Shown here in pieces: positions 12,425 through 25,378 of a stretch of 64,000 bases of DNA. The translations under genes and the position numbers were made by a program. The stretch is taken from assembly GCF_901709675.1 (NCBI RefSeq), contig NC_051087.1, positions 4,146,001 to 4,210,000 of the forward strand, in the 5' to 3' direction. The DNA is from Syngnathus acus (Eukaryota; Chordata; Actinopteri; Syngnathiformes; Syngnathidae). The first letter of the stretch is position 1, and the number at the start of each line of letters is the position of its first letter. The notes below the pieces were generated by a model that had not been told where the DNA came from, searched no databases, and saw only the letters and a program-made list of their open reading frames with translations.

Positions 12425-12720
12425 CTGTTAATTCGATCAGAAGGCCTCACCCCTCGCAACAATGGCAGTATAATTTCTCCCAAAGTTTGTTAAGTTGACC
12501 GAAATTAGGCAAATGAATAGGGGTCTCCAGGCTATCCATCTCGCAGGTGACGGCGGATAATGCGCGCTCGCACCAGCTGCATTCTTCTTTATTTCTCCCT
12601 TTCTTCGCAGAGCATTATTAAAATTTAGGCCAATGAAACTATTCATGGCACTGAATAGACATTTTCTTATAGGATAATAGGATACAAATTGAGCCCCCTC
12701 CAAAAAGGGGTCTCCAGTGG
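12425..12720. promoter_or_regulatory. Enhancer-like block upstream of helt
   Basis: A complex, non-repetitive stretch about 0.8-1.1 kb before the helt start, with CAATGG, GGCAAATGAAT and AGGTGA-type motifs, several TTATTAA/TAAT sites and no ORF that looks coding. Its lack of simple sequence contrasts with its surroundings and suggests a conserved non-coding element. I have not compared it with other genomes. Confidence 0.35.
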
Positions 12721-13206
12721 CGGCTCCTCGCGTGCGCCTTGACGCGGACCACGCTCGTGTGCCAGCAGGCCCCCGCAAGGCACGCATGCATGCACCTGCC
12801 CTCGTCGTGCTAGAAAGAAAAGAACAAGCATACAAATCAAAAAAGAACGTCTCAAAAACAAAACTAAAAACAAAACAAAAGCACGAGAGTAAATCGTGTG
12901 ACGCTAAGGGGGTGCCCAAAAAAAGGTTTCTCCTAAACTTGGCGGAACAGCCTATTAAAAGCTTACTTAATTAATCTAATGGCAGTGAGGGAGTGTGTGT
13001 GCCATGTGTGTATGTGTGTGTTTGAAAGCCACGAAAGACGACTAAACAGGGCGTCGTGTGAGGAAAAAAACGGACGACTTCTTTTCTCTCTTTCTTTTTT
13101 GTTTGGTTGTTTTGGGCCGTGCGCTCATGTGCGCCAAAAGCCACTCACTCGCGCCGTTTTCCGCGTCATTCATGATATAATACAAATATATGATCCCACG
13201 ACGAAT

Positions 13207-13231
13207 CACGTGGTTTTCAAGCAGCCACGTG
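13207..13231. promoter_or_regulatory. Paired CACGTG boxes in helt promoter
   Basis: Two perfect CACGTG E-boxes at 13207-13212 and 13226-13231, centres 19 bases apart, about 190-210 bases before a TATA-like site. Hes/Hey-type repressors such as Helt bind such sites, so negative autoregulation is possible. Confidence 0.45.
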
Positions 13232-13416
13232 GGTTAACAAAGCCAGGTTAGCCCCCCTGACAACCCACCTCTTCGCTTTATTTTTTTTTCTCCACCCCCC
13301 CTAAACTGTTTCTGATCCTATACGGACATTTAGCGCAGCGTGCACGCATGGTCCCCAGTTTAATCCCTGCGTGGAATAATTTACATTTTGGCGTGAATCC
13401 CCCCTGGATGAGCCCC

Positions 13417-13424
13417 TTTATAAG
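13417..13424 (+). promoter_or_regulatory. TATA-like box of helt
   Basis: CTTTATAAGG about 110 bases before the start codon. It predicts transcription start near 13450 and a 5' UTR of about 85 bases. Confidence 0.45.
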
Positions 13425-13533
13425 GGCTTGCCTTGTTTTCCACTGCTTACATTTCGTTTTACTTTCCACGGCATCGCGTCTCTCTGCAAATTGCAACATC
13501 TTGGAAGACTTGGGGGAAAACATTTTCTCCTTT

Positions 13534-15122
13534 ATGGCATCCAGAATGAAGGAACGAAAGGTATAAATAAGCATGCAGCTCACGTTTGTTTTTTTTGATA
13601 TTAAGTTGTAACCTAATAGAGCTTATTTGTATTTCTTGAACTTTGTCTCCACGTATTTATGCGCATGCAACGCCATTACATAACAAGACGCGCTTATATA
13701 TTTACAGATTTAATCACTATATTCAGCTACAGTACCTTAAAATTGGCTAAATGTACTCCATTAAAAGTCTCACTAGAGTATATTTCGGTTTTAATGGTGC
13801 AATTGAGGCAGAAAAGCTGCCAGAAGCTGTGCGTAACGCTGCCTGACGCGCATCGGTGCGCTGCGCTGCGCACTCCGCTTAGAAAAAGTTCAGCTTTCAC
13901 TAAAGATGATGCTCTTGTCTGTTTGCAGAGAACGCCAATTTCTCACAAAGTGATCGAGAAACGAAGACGAGATCGTATCAATCGCTGCTTGAACGAGCTG
14001 GGGAAAACAGTACCGATGGCGCTGGCCAAGCAGGTATTGAAGTCTTTACACGCCATCACCTCGCGATGTAAATTGATATTGTGGTTACAATATACGCATT
14101 TTATGTCAATTCCTTCCCACTAAAAGAACTCCGGGAAGCTGGAGAAGGCTGAAATATTGGAGATGACAGTTCAGTATTTGAGAGCTCTCCACTCTGCAGA
14201 TTTTCCAAGAGGCAGAGAAAAGGGTGAGTATATACGACACTCGACGGGGTCGATTGATATACAAAATGAGGAAAAAAAATGTCCATTTTTTTTAATGTTT
14301 GTGTGCATGGACACAAAAAAAATTGGTAGTGGCTCCATACTGAGAAGAAATTTCAACTAGAAACAATGTTAAGATACATATTCTCTAAAAATCAGATTTT
14401 TAAGATCAAATTTTCAAATTTCATCTTTGCCAACGCAGTCCACAAAAAAAAAAAGGAAGACAATGGCAATAAATGTGAAGTCAAAAGTGTAAATGAAACG
14501 TCAGCGTGAGATTTGTCTTTTAAATGTGGGAGTTCTACGGCATCGGTCCACTTCTACAAATCAGAATATCAAACGTGATCAATTTTGTTTGTGCGTCACT
14601 TCAGGCGAGTTACTGACCGAGTTCGCCAACTACTTCCACTACGGCTACCACGAGTGCATGAAGAACCTAGTCCACTATTTGACCACGGAAGACCGAGCCG
14701 AGACCAAAGACATCAAGTACGCGCGTATCCTCGCCTTCCTGCAGTCCAAATCACGCGCAATCACCGAGCCCGTGTTCGGTTCCGCCGGGCCCGATGCGTC
14801 GGACTACCTGGGCCACCAGCTGCACTCGTCTCCGGAGCATCAGAGCTTGCACAGCCCCACAGAGATGTACCAACATCACCACCAGCAGCAACAGCAGCAG
14901 CAGCAACAGCAGAGCCCGCCACGACACTTGGCCTGGCACAGCTCGGCCCGCGGCCCGGCCATCTCGTACCCGCCCGCTGTGGCTTTGAGTGCAGCGCACG
15001 CGCAGCAGCACGGTGGATACTTATCACCGGTGCAGGGACTCGAACATCATCACTACTTCAACTTGCTTGGCCACGCGCACCACAACACCTTCACTCTGCA
15101 CAGTGCGCAACACGCCATGTAA
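13534..15122 (+). CDS. helt: Helt, Hes/Hey-like bHLH-Orange transcriptional repressor
   Basis: Nuclear repressor that selects GABAergic fate in vertebrate midbrain. Four exons: 13534-13560, 13929-14033, 14127-14223, 14605-15122; 248 residues (human 242). Exon 1 gives MASRMKERK, and the ATG at 13534 was chosen over the in-frame one at 13546 because it matches the family start. The bHLH follows: basic region HKVIEKRRRDRINRC without the proline found in HES basic regions, then helix 1 LNELGKTVPMAL and helix 2 GKLEKAEILEMTVQYL. The Orange domain in exon 4 runs from LLTEFANYFHYGYHECMKNL to YARILAFLQ. The tail holds a Gln tract (encoded about 14883-14911), His-rich runs and ends LHSAQHAM, with no WRPW motif, as expected for Helt. 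helt lies between acsl1 and slc25a4 in other vertebrates too. Confidence 0.96.
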
Positions 15123-15800
15123 CATAAATTGTTGTCGTTTTATTTATATTCATGCAGAGGATGAGATGGAACTTGTACATGATGTAATTAAATGTTTCAT
15201 TAAAAAACATACAGCTATTTTTGCCATTTTATACACATGACCTTGATAGATCATGTAAATCAGGGATGAGCTTGACAGCATTTTCAAAAGGGCATTTTGC
15301 GCCGTAGTGGGTGTGAACACTGGATCTTTACGAAGCCTCCTGCTCTCCCACCATATCCACGGCTAGAAAGATATTTAATAAGAACTAATCAGGATGACAA
15401 TATTGTTTGACAATAATGACAAAACTAAATTCTGCAATAATTCAGGATTATATACAAACGGTATCATATTTACTCTGAATTAAAGAAATATTGGCAAATA
15501 ACAATAGCTTGATATGGGTTAAAGTAACCCATATTGGGCTATTTAAAAAATAACCCAATGAGAATTAAAATACAATTTCGGTTTAAAATAACCAAATATT
15601 TTGAAAATATGTTAAAAATAACACTATATGGTTAAAAAAAAAAATCAAATAAGAAAGTATTTTTAACCCTTATTGGATTATTTTGCCCTCTTCATTGTCA
15701 ATTGTATAAAAAGATCATAGTGTTAAACATCAACCACTCCAAATACACTAATAAAAGAATCCAGTGAAGTCTCCAAATTAGTTGGTACAGAAACGGGAGA
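15123..15800. other. helt 3' UTR and AT-rich spacer with TGGGTTA repeats
   Basis: ATTAAA hexamers at about 15187 and 15201 are candidate helt polyadenylation signals. From about 15515 to 15690 the sequence carries repeated GGGTTA/TAACCC pairs with poly-A, resembling a decayed short DNA element like that at 11.1 kb. No gene. Confidence 0.45.
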
Positions 15801-18800
15801 AATAACACATTTCTTCTCAACTCTTCTAACAAAGTTGTATGTGTTCAAAAGGGGGATCTTAAACAGCTAAAAGAAGCCGCGTCATTGTGAGCGAAGACTG
15901 AAAGGCAAACAATCACGCTTCATCCTTGAGTGATTGCGAAGAAACGTCATCAACACCATGAAATCAAAGTTTCGCTCTTAAGGAAACCACAAGAAAATAC
16001 TTTTTCTTGCACCCCCTCCCGTTTTTTTTTTTTCAAAACATGAAACAATCCACATCTCCCCGTGTGGCATCTCAAGACACATTCAACATCAATAAAAGAC
16101 ATAAAAAGAGATCATTGTGTACACAAGCTGATATGTGTACACAAGAATGATTTCAGGGTGGCTGGATGCATGTGAATAAAACGGCATCATTCGCCTGGAT
16201 GCTTGAATAAAACACGTTAAGCGGCATTAAGCAGGCCCCCCTTAACCTGAAAAGAAGACAGTGGCCATGCATGCGGATGAATGGTGACCGCTAACACAAA
16301 GTAAAGCCGACAGGGGGACACGAAAAAAGCCTCACACACATCGCATGAATAATAATAATATGAGCACGGGTAAAAAGAAATTGCATTTATTGTCATGTAA
16401 ACCGAGCCGCTGTCTTTGGTGTTAATACTACAAACGCTTCGAGTCGTTTCAATGGGACTTTTCGAATTTTTGAAAAGTACAGTGGTATCTTGATTAACCA
16501 ATTTCAGTGGCTTGTCAAATCGATATTCCTCATTCAAACTAATTCACATGTTGCTAACGAGTTTCGGTCTGTTTTTCGATAAAGGTATTTGGATTTCAGA
16601 TCAAAAGATAACTTTTATTCCGTGTGGAATATTAAATGTTATTCAGTCGAACTCATGTATTCCAATACTTTTGCTCATTTTAAAACTAACTTTAAGCCCC
16701 GACTTATTTACCACATTTAAATGTAAATACCATGAAATACAGAAAGACAACAGGAATATGACCGTGGCGTCCCGATACTTTTGGCAGAGGGCCATATATG
16801 AAATCCCACTTCCAGCCCATAGTACTCGTATCCAGTGAGGTGCCAGTGAACATTCCCGCAGTACAATGATGTTTTTGTTTGGACGTACGCAAGCTGCGAG
16901 AAGACCAACAGTTAATCGGAGTGCGGCATCGGCCGCCTTTACGCACCTCACAATCTGATCTGAGGCTTAACACGGGGGAGCAAAAGGGGTGGGTTGGGGG
17001 TTGGGGGGGGGTAGAGGATAGAAATCATTCCCACACTAGATAGCCCTATCTATCACACCTCCCCCGCCCAAGACTCCCCCCCACCGAATGCCACCCCCCC
17101 CTTCCTGGGCTATTAATGCCAAAACTTGGCAGGCACATGAGCAACAGTTTTCCCATCAGAAGAAGAGAAGCCATGCTTGGCAATGGTTCACTGTAAGTGA
17201 ATGAATGAGGCCCAGTTGCAACAACACTTGTCACCTCACTGTATGTTGACAAAAACATTACAACTGGACCAAGTAGAGCATTAAAAAAAAATATATATAT
17301 ATATACGCCAGGAGTCCACATTACATCACCTATTTTGGCAAGCGCTCGGCAATCCCACCGCCATCCCATCAGATTATGCAAATTGCTCCCAGTTGCCCCC
17401 GATTCAACACTACCTCTATTTAGGAGCAACTTATCGGAGGCAGAAGTGAATGGGGCGCTGTTTTACAGGAGTGTGTGTTGGAGGGGGGGTCAAAAGCATC
17501 TTCTGGTATCAATGAAAACATGTTGAATACTGTACCAAATGTCCCACTGTGGACTCACGTCTCTGTCACGCCCTCGCATTTATTTCTCTTTCTTGTTTGT
17601 ATGGGAACAAGGAGATGCGATTCCAAGCGGCCCTTGCCAAATTTTTTAAGCTGCGCACCCCCTACGGCATCCCCACGGAGCTGGCACCCCCAACACACAC
17701 ACACACAGTACTTCAAAAAAAGTCAAAATGTTTTGTTTGAATGTTGGGAGGCGAGAAATCTATTTACTGAAGCATCACATCATAGCTTTACTATGTTTAG
17801 AAATTTGAGAGCACTAGAATTTAGTTTTTGTAGTTTTCACTTATGTTGATTACTGTACGTAAGGGAAGTTCTGTTTACGTCAATTCCCTTTAAAAAATAA
17901 CATCACGCTTGAGTGGCGGGAAGAGCATATGAAGTGTGACAGCGTCAATCAGGAGAAAGCAACTTGAAAGTCTTTCGTGCACTGAATGGCCGTGCGTATT
18001 ATTTGTGTGATGCCACCTGACATATTCCAAGCAGCGGCCGAGTGGGCCAAAGTGGAAATAAAACCTCGGGGTCCTAATATGCTCCCCGTGCGCTTGGCTG
18101 GACTTGCCAGGGGCCAAAAGTGCCACGGCCGCCTCTTTTGTGCGGCCGGTTGACGGCTGCTCCGGCGTATTTATCCGCGTCCAGAGGGCGCCCCCGGGGG
18201 CTTGGCGGGTCGCCCCCTGAGGTCACCCAGTGAGTAAGCGGTCCGGAGGGGAGACAAGTAAGATTGGCAGTCAAGTGACTGAATGAACCTCAGTGAAAGA
18301 TGCAGCTTATAAATGTTTCTGTGTGACTGATGCTAGTGTGACGCTTTGATTGAGGGGGAGGATCCAAACCATCAATGGACGGAAGCAAAAAAAGAGCTGT
18401 CACTGAGCAGCAGAAAAATTCTAAAAATGAAAAATTACGTGAAAGGTCAAGTGTTTTGGGGCTGTGGTGGTGGAAGATGGAGGGGGGCGGCCAAAGCCCC
18501 CCGCTGACCTTAGTTGCGGCCCTCTCAGCGGGGAGCCCGTGTCAGACATGACAGCATGTTGCAACACACGCAGAGCGGAAGTCACACATCGCTCGGGCAA
18601 TGAAAAGGGGCGGCAAACTCATGTTGGAGTTTGATTTTTTTTTATTATATCTTTTCATACACAAAATGGAAGAAATGTCACTTTGCTACCATGTAAAGCA
18701 GCCAGGGGAGCTAGCATTAGCTAGCAACAAAAGTATTTATCTTTTTTTTTTGGTGGGAGTTTTAACTAGTGGGTGAGCCTCAAGAAACCTTCTCAGCTGC

Positions 18801-19599
18801 TCCACATGTGCACATAGACAGAAGGAGTGTTGTTGTTTTTCTGACACTAGCATCGGTTAGCGATTAGCAAAACAAACAAGGTCTTGTCAAGAGCCGCACA
18901 CATGCTGCGCACTTTACTTGGCAACGCCTTTTTTTTTTTTTATCTGCCAAACACGGTTGGATCCTGTCAAGCAGCACACAGCCTATTATCTACACTAGCC
19001 ATACGACTAAACTTCAACATGCGTGTGTAATATAAAAATGTCTCAAAAACATGTAAAACCTCACCAAAGGCCAAACTATTGACATGAATTAAATCCAAAG
19101 AAACAACAAATCAGGAGCAACATCAAAACAATTGAACAAATCAAACAATGACATCATCCCAAATTTCCAAATAGCCTTTTCCAGGGATTTTGTAAATTGG
19201 AGATTCCGAATTTTACAATCCAGCTGCGGCTGGGGGACCCGGAGTCGGATTATAACCCCCCCCGTTTGTGTGGTGAAGACACCCACAGATAACTTGGTGA
19301 ATGGTTGCTAACTCCTTTTCTCTCTCTCCATCTTCACATGGCGGAGACAAGTAAAAAAAAAAGCACTAACAAGATGCACATTTTTACATTGAAAACTGTT
19401 ATTGTTCACCCTCCTAATCTGGCCCACCATCTGAGAAGAGAGCTGGGGATCCGCGAGGGGGGGGGGGGTCAAGGAGAGAGGTAGTGGGGGTGGTGGTTGG
19501 CATTAAGAAGAATGAGGGATCAGTTGGGAAGTGTCGAATGGATGTTTCTCTTTCCTCTATGGGAGGAACTTTGTATTTGAGTCTTGTTTGTGCGTGTCT
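15801..19599. other. Gene-free spacer, left part
   Basis: No coding feature on either strand; all ORFs are short and lack exon-like borders or known domains. There are mononucleotide runs near 16021, 18632, 18740 and 18930, and a small AT array near 17289. The stretches at about 17040-17160 and 17880-18260 are non-repetitive and could be regulatory, but nothing specific identifies them. Confidence 0.4.
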
Positions 19600-19880
19600 T
19601 TGAGCGCCTCGCATGGACATGGAGATGACGCCGCGTCGACCGTGTGACGCCCGGCGACGGCGCCTTGCGCTTTCCTACAGCTGCGGCTCAGCGGATTAAG
19701 CGTCGTCCGCGAAGGCAACATTACACAAGTGGCCTTTGAACAAAAGTCATGGCTGCTATTAATGATATGGTAATCCCTAATGGAGCTACCTCCCAGTAGT
19801 GATTATACTGACATGGGAAGAATGTCCGAAAGTCCGGGATTGCAAGTCGCCAAACAACACTGCGGCTATTGTTGCGGGGG
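19600..19880. promoter_or_regulatory. Candidate conserved non-coding element
   Basis: A GC-rich head (19620-19710) runs into a segment dense in homeodomain-type TAAT cores (TTAATGATATGGTAATCCC and CCTAATGG) with CAAAAGTCATGG. It is non-repetitive and non-coding, in the middle of the helt-slc25a4 desert. It is judged enhancer-like by texture only. Confidence 0.35.
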
Positions 19881-20111
19881 CTCGCACCTACTACATCCAC
19901 ACACTGCTTTTTGGACACCCTTGCCTCCATGAATAAAAATGAAACCAAGCTCCCACCCCGTCGAAAAATGGAAACATAGTAGGAGAGAAGGGATGGGATC
20001 ACAAGGGAGGGGAAAAACAAAGTTCCTTGCCGGGGATTTCTCCCTATGTGGTTCCCACACACTGCCACGCTGAGATACTTGCCCGCCTCTCCTGGTCTCT
20101 CCCCATCCTTC

Positions 20112-20129
20112 CTTCCTTCCTTCCTTCCG
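20112..20129. repeat. CCTT microsatellite
   Basis: About four to five CCTT units. The complementary AAGG form recurs at about 21148-21190. Confidence 0.8.
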
Positions 20130-21293
20130 TAGCAGGACCACACAAACACTCACTTGCTCATCCCGTGATTAATCTGCACTCGCTGCTCGCCTTTTCACCG
20201 CCACTGGGGGACACAAAGGGGGGGTGGCGAAAAGGGGTCTGATGTTTGACTGAGTAAATGTTGGACCAACTCGGGCACAGCAGGGCCCATTTAACCCACG
20301 TTAACTCACAATTATCATTTGAGTAACCCAAATTGTGTGAAATGGAGAGGGAGATGATCCCAAAAAGGGTTTAAAAACCCATTTAATTGGTAGCTGTGTT
20401 TTTGGGCAACGTAGCCAAGTTTCTTCTTCTTGTGGCAATCAGGAATTCCCGCTTATAAAACCAAATGTAGCCATCTTTCACGAAGGTTAGATGAATGATT
20501 GAAGCTGAGGTTGTGTTTCAACGAGTCCCCTTAATGGCAAACATGCTGCCAAAGCACATTTTAATGTCACTTTTTCATCATTAGACCGTGTGTGGTTTGT
20601 CTTGCGCATTGTAGCGAGGCTTGACTGATATGTCAAAGTTGAAGACGGGGCGGAAAAAGGCGAGAAAGGAAATACCACACAGGCGCTGACACAGGGATCA
20701 ACCCCATTGGCGTCATTTTAGCATTTGGAGCTTTTGAATAAAAATGAGCGCGCTAGACGGTGGAGCGGTTTGATTAGTGCCATGCAAAAGCCTCCGGGCC
20801 TCCTTTCTCTGCTCCTTCAGCGGCTCAAGAAAAGTCTTCTTTTTCTCCCCTTTCACACGTTCCTTCCTCGCTTGCCCACTGTTGGTATTACAAAATCCCC
20901 TTTCACTCGCACCCTTGTCACCTGTCAGCTAAGCCAGGCCCGTTTGCAAGGTCTTTATCCTCCCTATACATATACACACACACATACACACACACAGATA
21001 CATGGACACAAATCCCAAACGCACACACGCCCACCCACTCGCCCCCTTGCTCGCACACTGAAACCGCATGTCTGAGAGCTGTTACTCTTGCAGTTTAAAA
21101 TTCATTACCCCCCTTTTCACGTTAACCAACATCTACGCTGGCATAGGAGGGAGGAAGGGAGGCAAGGAAGGAAGGAAGGAAGGGAGGGAGGGGATGTGGA
21201 CTATCTGGTGTGTGTTGACCTCACTTGTGTGCCATCTTAATGCAGGAAGGCTGTGTTGCAATTGATAAAAGTCTAAGACAGTATCTCCCAGTA

Positions 21294-21465
21294 CAGTGGA
21301 CTAGTGGTTGAGTGTCCGCCCAGAGACTGGGAGGTTGTGGGTTAAAACCCCGGCCGGGGGTCATACCAAAGACTATAAAGATGGTACCCATTTCCGCTCT
21401 GCTTGGCACTCAGCATAAGGGCTGGAAATGGGGCCTTCGATCACCAAATGATTAACTTATTGAAA
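21294..21465 (+). mobile_element. tRNA-derived SINE copy
   Basis: A pol III-type head with A box TGGACTAGTGG (21297-21307) and B box GGTTAAAACCC (21340-21350) is followed by a body with CATACCAAAGACTATAAA and TGCTTGGCACTCAGCA. This matches a SINE type common in percomorph fish. The B box has lost the usual TTCAA core, so the copy is probably inactive. The tail fades near 21465. Confidence 0.75.
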
Positions 21466-22039
21466 CTGTTATGATGATGTCAGTGTTATAGTTGCCATAA
21501 TGTTTAATCATAGTGATGTATGCTAAACAGCTACCGGAGACGAGCAAAATGTTATACTGAGTTGAGCAAATTTTAACAAGAGAATACAATTACGGATTTA
21601 TTTGGAGTCCAATTAATTTGAGAGATTTATTTATATATGTTGATTTTCTTCTGTAACCTTTTGGTAAGTGTTAAAATGTTATTTCAATGATACGTAATAT
21701 GTGAATGAATACTAAATATATTTTATTTAATTTTTCTATGTGTTAATTTTTTTTTATTGATACTATAGCATCTGAACTATTTGGTATTAATCAGAGGTGC
21801 TTTAAATGGTGGATTCGCATTTAGTTTGAACATGAATGTAATTTTGAGTAAAGTCAAAGCCTAGTTGAGTGGGTGTGCACACTTACGCAATCATATTACT
21901 CCAATCACAGCAGTAGTGGAGAAAGTTTTGAAGTGACGCTCCATCTTGGTATTATTTGTTGACATCACAAAAACCTGGCATTTGAATAGGGGTGTGTCGA
22001 CCTTTTCTGGGATTCTTTTTCAAGGACATTTCAGTAAAA

Positions 22040-22430
22040 GCTTGTGTAGCAGCTGTCCAAATGAGGACGGGCACGGCAACGTCCGTAGTGAGGCCACGGG
22101 GTCAGAGCGGAGGCCGTGTCACTTAGCCCAGGCCCGGCGTACCCCCAGCCGGCGCTTATTAACCCACCGACGGGAGCGCTGGACATAAACACACACCCGA
22201 GGTCAAGGGGTCAATCGGGGCTCCTCTCCGGCCATCAAGACAAGATGGACGCACAAACGGCGACTGATCCCTCAATCAAAGGGTCAGCGATGTATTGTCC
22301 AGGGACACAAATTGATTTATCAGGACTCCTGGTGCTAATGGAGGTTTTCATGGCATATTTTAAATCAATACATATGAGGCTTTCCCTATGAGCTTTGGCA
22401 TACATGACATTTATTGATCAGGGTCAAATT
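22040..22430. promoter_or_regulatory. Candidate conserved non-coding element
   Basis: Non-repetitive, moderately GC-rich stretch with TCF/LEF-type ATCAAAGG (22274-22281), repeated GGTCA half sites, TTGATTTATCA and TAATGGAGG. ORFs here have no exon borders or domain. It is the longest such block in the desert. It could serve helt or slc25a4. Not checked by alignment. Confidence 0.35.
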
Positions 22431-25300
22431 TGTCATGGCACAGAATAGCAACACAACAGATATGCGTGTTACTATTTAATTATGTATTTATTATTTTATA
22501 TACTATTTTAAACAACATCAAAAGTCATAAATACTCTTGTCCATGACAGAATACTAATAAAAGTTGTCATCACATCATATCCAGTATGTTGCTTATGTGA
22601 CAGTTTTGAAACTTTACTCGAGTTCCTTTAATAAAATGCTCGTTGGTTGCCACTTGCAACATTGTAGAAAAGAGAAAAAAACTCCACCATGCATCTTGAG
22701 TGGTCCCAAGAATGTCTTTAACGATGGGCCCATTGCGTTAAGGGTGTTGCGAATATACGTGCACTTCACCAGATTAGCCGCCGGAATTCTTCTAGTTAAG
22801 TGTGCGAGGTGCTCGAGTGAAAAGAAAATCGCCGTGGGCGCTCAAGGTGAAGAGGAGGGAAATGTCAGAGGGGTAGTAACAAGTGAGGATTTTGTTTGGG
22901 AGGGGGGAGGAGGTGAGCAACTTTCTAATGCAGCCGCTAATGTTGCTAATCACATGCAAATGGATACTTGGTACAAGACTTACATCATAATAGAAGCGAG
23001 TTATTTGTCACTCATAACAATGCTTTCATTTTATTTTTCCGAAGAAAGAAATTAACGCAAGGTAGACCTTTGCAAACTCAAGAGATAGAGCAGCAGGTAG
23101 AAAGAAAATAAAATTGAAAAAAATAATAATGCTAGTGCAACAAGTGTACCTAATAAAGTGTTTGGATTTACAAGGTGCTGGAGTCTTACAGGCTCCACTT
23201 TTCACTCCAGTTAGAACTAATCTTGTTATCTTGAAGATGGACTGTGAGCAACGTTGACTTTGTCTAATTGATCCAATTTGGTGACATTGTTGTGTATACG
23301 TCTGATTACACAATGTCACAGAGCTGCTGTGTAAAGAGAGACTCCCGAGTCCTGACAAACTGCTAAATTGTACCACAAAAGGAACTGGAAGACTATTTTC
23401 TTGTAATTGATGTCCCCTTTGGAAAAGTTCAGCTTTTGACATATACTCGTTGCATCACTTTGGTTTGATTGACAAGTTGCGTTAAAAGTAGGAAAGTTTT
23501 ATATAGGTCTTATTTTTCTATCACAATGATCATTAATTTGAACAGGGGTGTGTAGACTATTAAAAAATATATATATATCATAGATGAGTGTGGCTCTTGA
23601 CAGGCTTAATGTGTAAAATGCCTCTAAAATAATTGCCGCTATATAAATAAAATTGAAGGATGATTTGTTGGTGCTCAAGTACAGCCTCTAGTGGCAAGAA
23701 AGTGTCAGGGTTACTACATTCTTCAATAATAATATAATATTTATCCCAAAAAATATCAGTAAATTTAGGGGTGGTTTTTGGGTTACTCTGGGGTTAAGAC
23801 TGGGATTATGGACCCTAACCCTAACCCTCCCCCAAACCCAACGCCATCCCCCAAATCAAAACCCTCAAATCAAGAGTTTGTCTCTCAGCTATCATTTCTA
23901 AAATAAAAAAAATCCTAAAGATTGCCCTTGGACCAGTCTTCTTTTCATCCTGGTTTCTCATTAACTTCATATTTCACTCTCCCCCACTGTACGCATCATC
24001 AATCTGTCCCCCACTGATTGTATGTCTCCAGCTCTTCCTGATTGGTCATGGGGATTTTTTTCCGTGTGTATGCGTGCATGTGTGTTGCGTGTGCATGTAG
24101 TCACCTTAGCTGCTCTGACCGTGGCACCGCCTTCAAATGGTGCAGGTTTTAAACTTGTGTCAAGGGTACACACGCCTTGCCTACGCAACGCCTTCTTTAG
24201 CATTACATGGAAAGAGGCCAAGAGAAGAGAAATGATCAAATACGTAATCTCCTTTCCACTGAGCTCCAGTTCCAGTCAGCCTCCCCGCCTGCCCTTTGGA
24301 TTTAGGGCCACAGGCTGGTCTTCAAAGACCCGTGGGATTGAGCATCGGTGAGGACGAAACAAGCCCAATAGTGTTCAAAATATGATATACAATTAACTAT
24401 ATAAGCATCAAAGAAAAAACACCCCAGATAAAAATTTTAATTCTCCACATTAACCACAGGCAAATGCAAAACGTAATCCTGCAGAGTAAGCGAACGGACA
24501 CTGTAGTGGCTGTGCAGTGAATTTTGATGAGGGTCGAACTGTCTGACACCTGCAGCTCTTCATACTCAAAATGCAAATCCCCACCATGATCCCCTCCCTC
24601 AAACTGACAGATCTTATCAAGCAACATTTTTTTTTTTTTTTTTGCCCAACCCAAAAACTTCATTACGCACACACCCTGTGACCACCGTGATACTACTGTG
24701 TGTGTATTTACATACCTATCAAGTTCTGGGTGTATTCCTTAACGACAACTCAGTCCAATCTTGAAAACAGCCTGATGAATTAAATTATACAGAAAAAGAT
24801 TGCCATCAAATACAGTTCAATGAACCTTTTTTTTTCTCCACAATCTTGAAAAATACAAAGAATACTGCCAATACAATTTTACTTGATTCACAGGTTTTAT
24901 AAAACAAACGTACTAGTATTTATACACAAGTAATCAATATAAATTATTCTAGCATCTCAAACAATTTAATTGACTATTATTATTATCATTCAAATGAAAA
25001 AAGTCCACAATTTGAATTAGCAAAATGTCAAAATGTATTCAATCTGCATTGCATTGTACTTCTTAAAATCAATCATAAAGACATTAGAAATATATCAACA
25101 CTCAACTTTGTTTTCCTACCTGTTGCATTTTCAGATTCATCTGAAATTTTGTTAGTGCCTTGTTTTAAAGAGCAGTTGAGGAGACTTGTTGGGCTACTTA
25201 CAAACATTTTACGCTTCGCTTTTCCTAGAGGGGCACAGGTGAATGTTGTGGTCACCTTTTACGACGCTTCCTTTGGTTCCGCTAGCTGTATTTGTGTGAT
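22431..25300. other. Gene-free spacer, right part
   Basis: No coding feature seen. At 23140-23165 there is a GTGTACCTAATAAAGTG motif, the end of a common vertebrate DNA transposon type, without a visible partner end. At 23811-23829 there are two and a half CCCTAA units. A T-run lies at 24627-24643. Confidence 0.4.
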
Positions 25301-25378
25301 CGCCCTCTGCAGGTTTGGAGTGCATTCTGAACGTTCTCAATTAATTGTAATTTGGTACGTGCTCGCCCTCTGCTGGTC
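25301..25378 (-). promoter_or_regulatory. Two CTCF-like motifs in the same direction
   Basis: CGCCCTCTGCAGG at 25301-25313 and CGCCCTCTGCTGGTC near 25364-25378 both read as the minus-strand form of the CTCF core (CCAGCAGAGGGCG). They sit about 1.1 kb before slc25a4. Similar strings also occur in repeat tails, so function is uncertain. Confidence 0.35.

Noticed and set aside
14585-15127. 180-codon overlapping ORF in helt exon 4
   Set aside because: It is an Arg/Ala-rich shadow frame of the GC-rich helt exon, with no start context or splice support.
23811-23829. Telomere-like CCCTAA repeat
   Set aside because: Only two and a half units in a C-rich context; too short to call an interstitial telomere.
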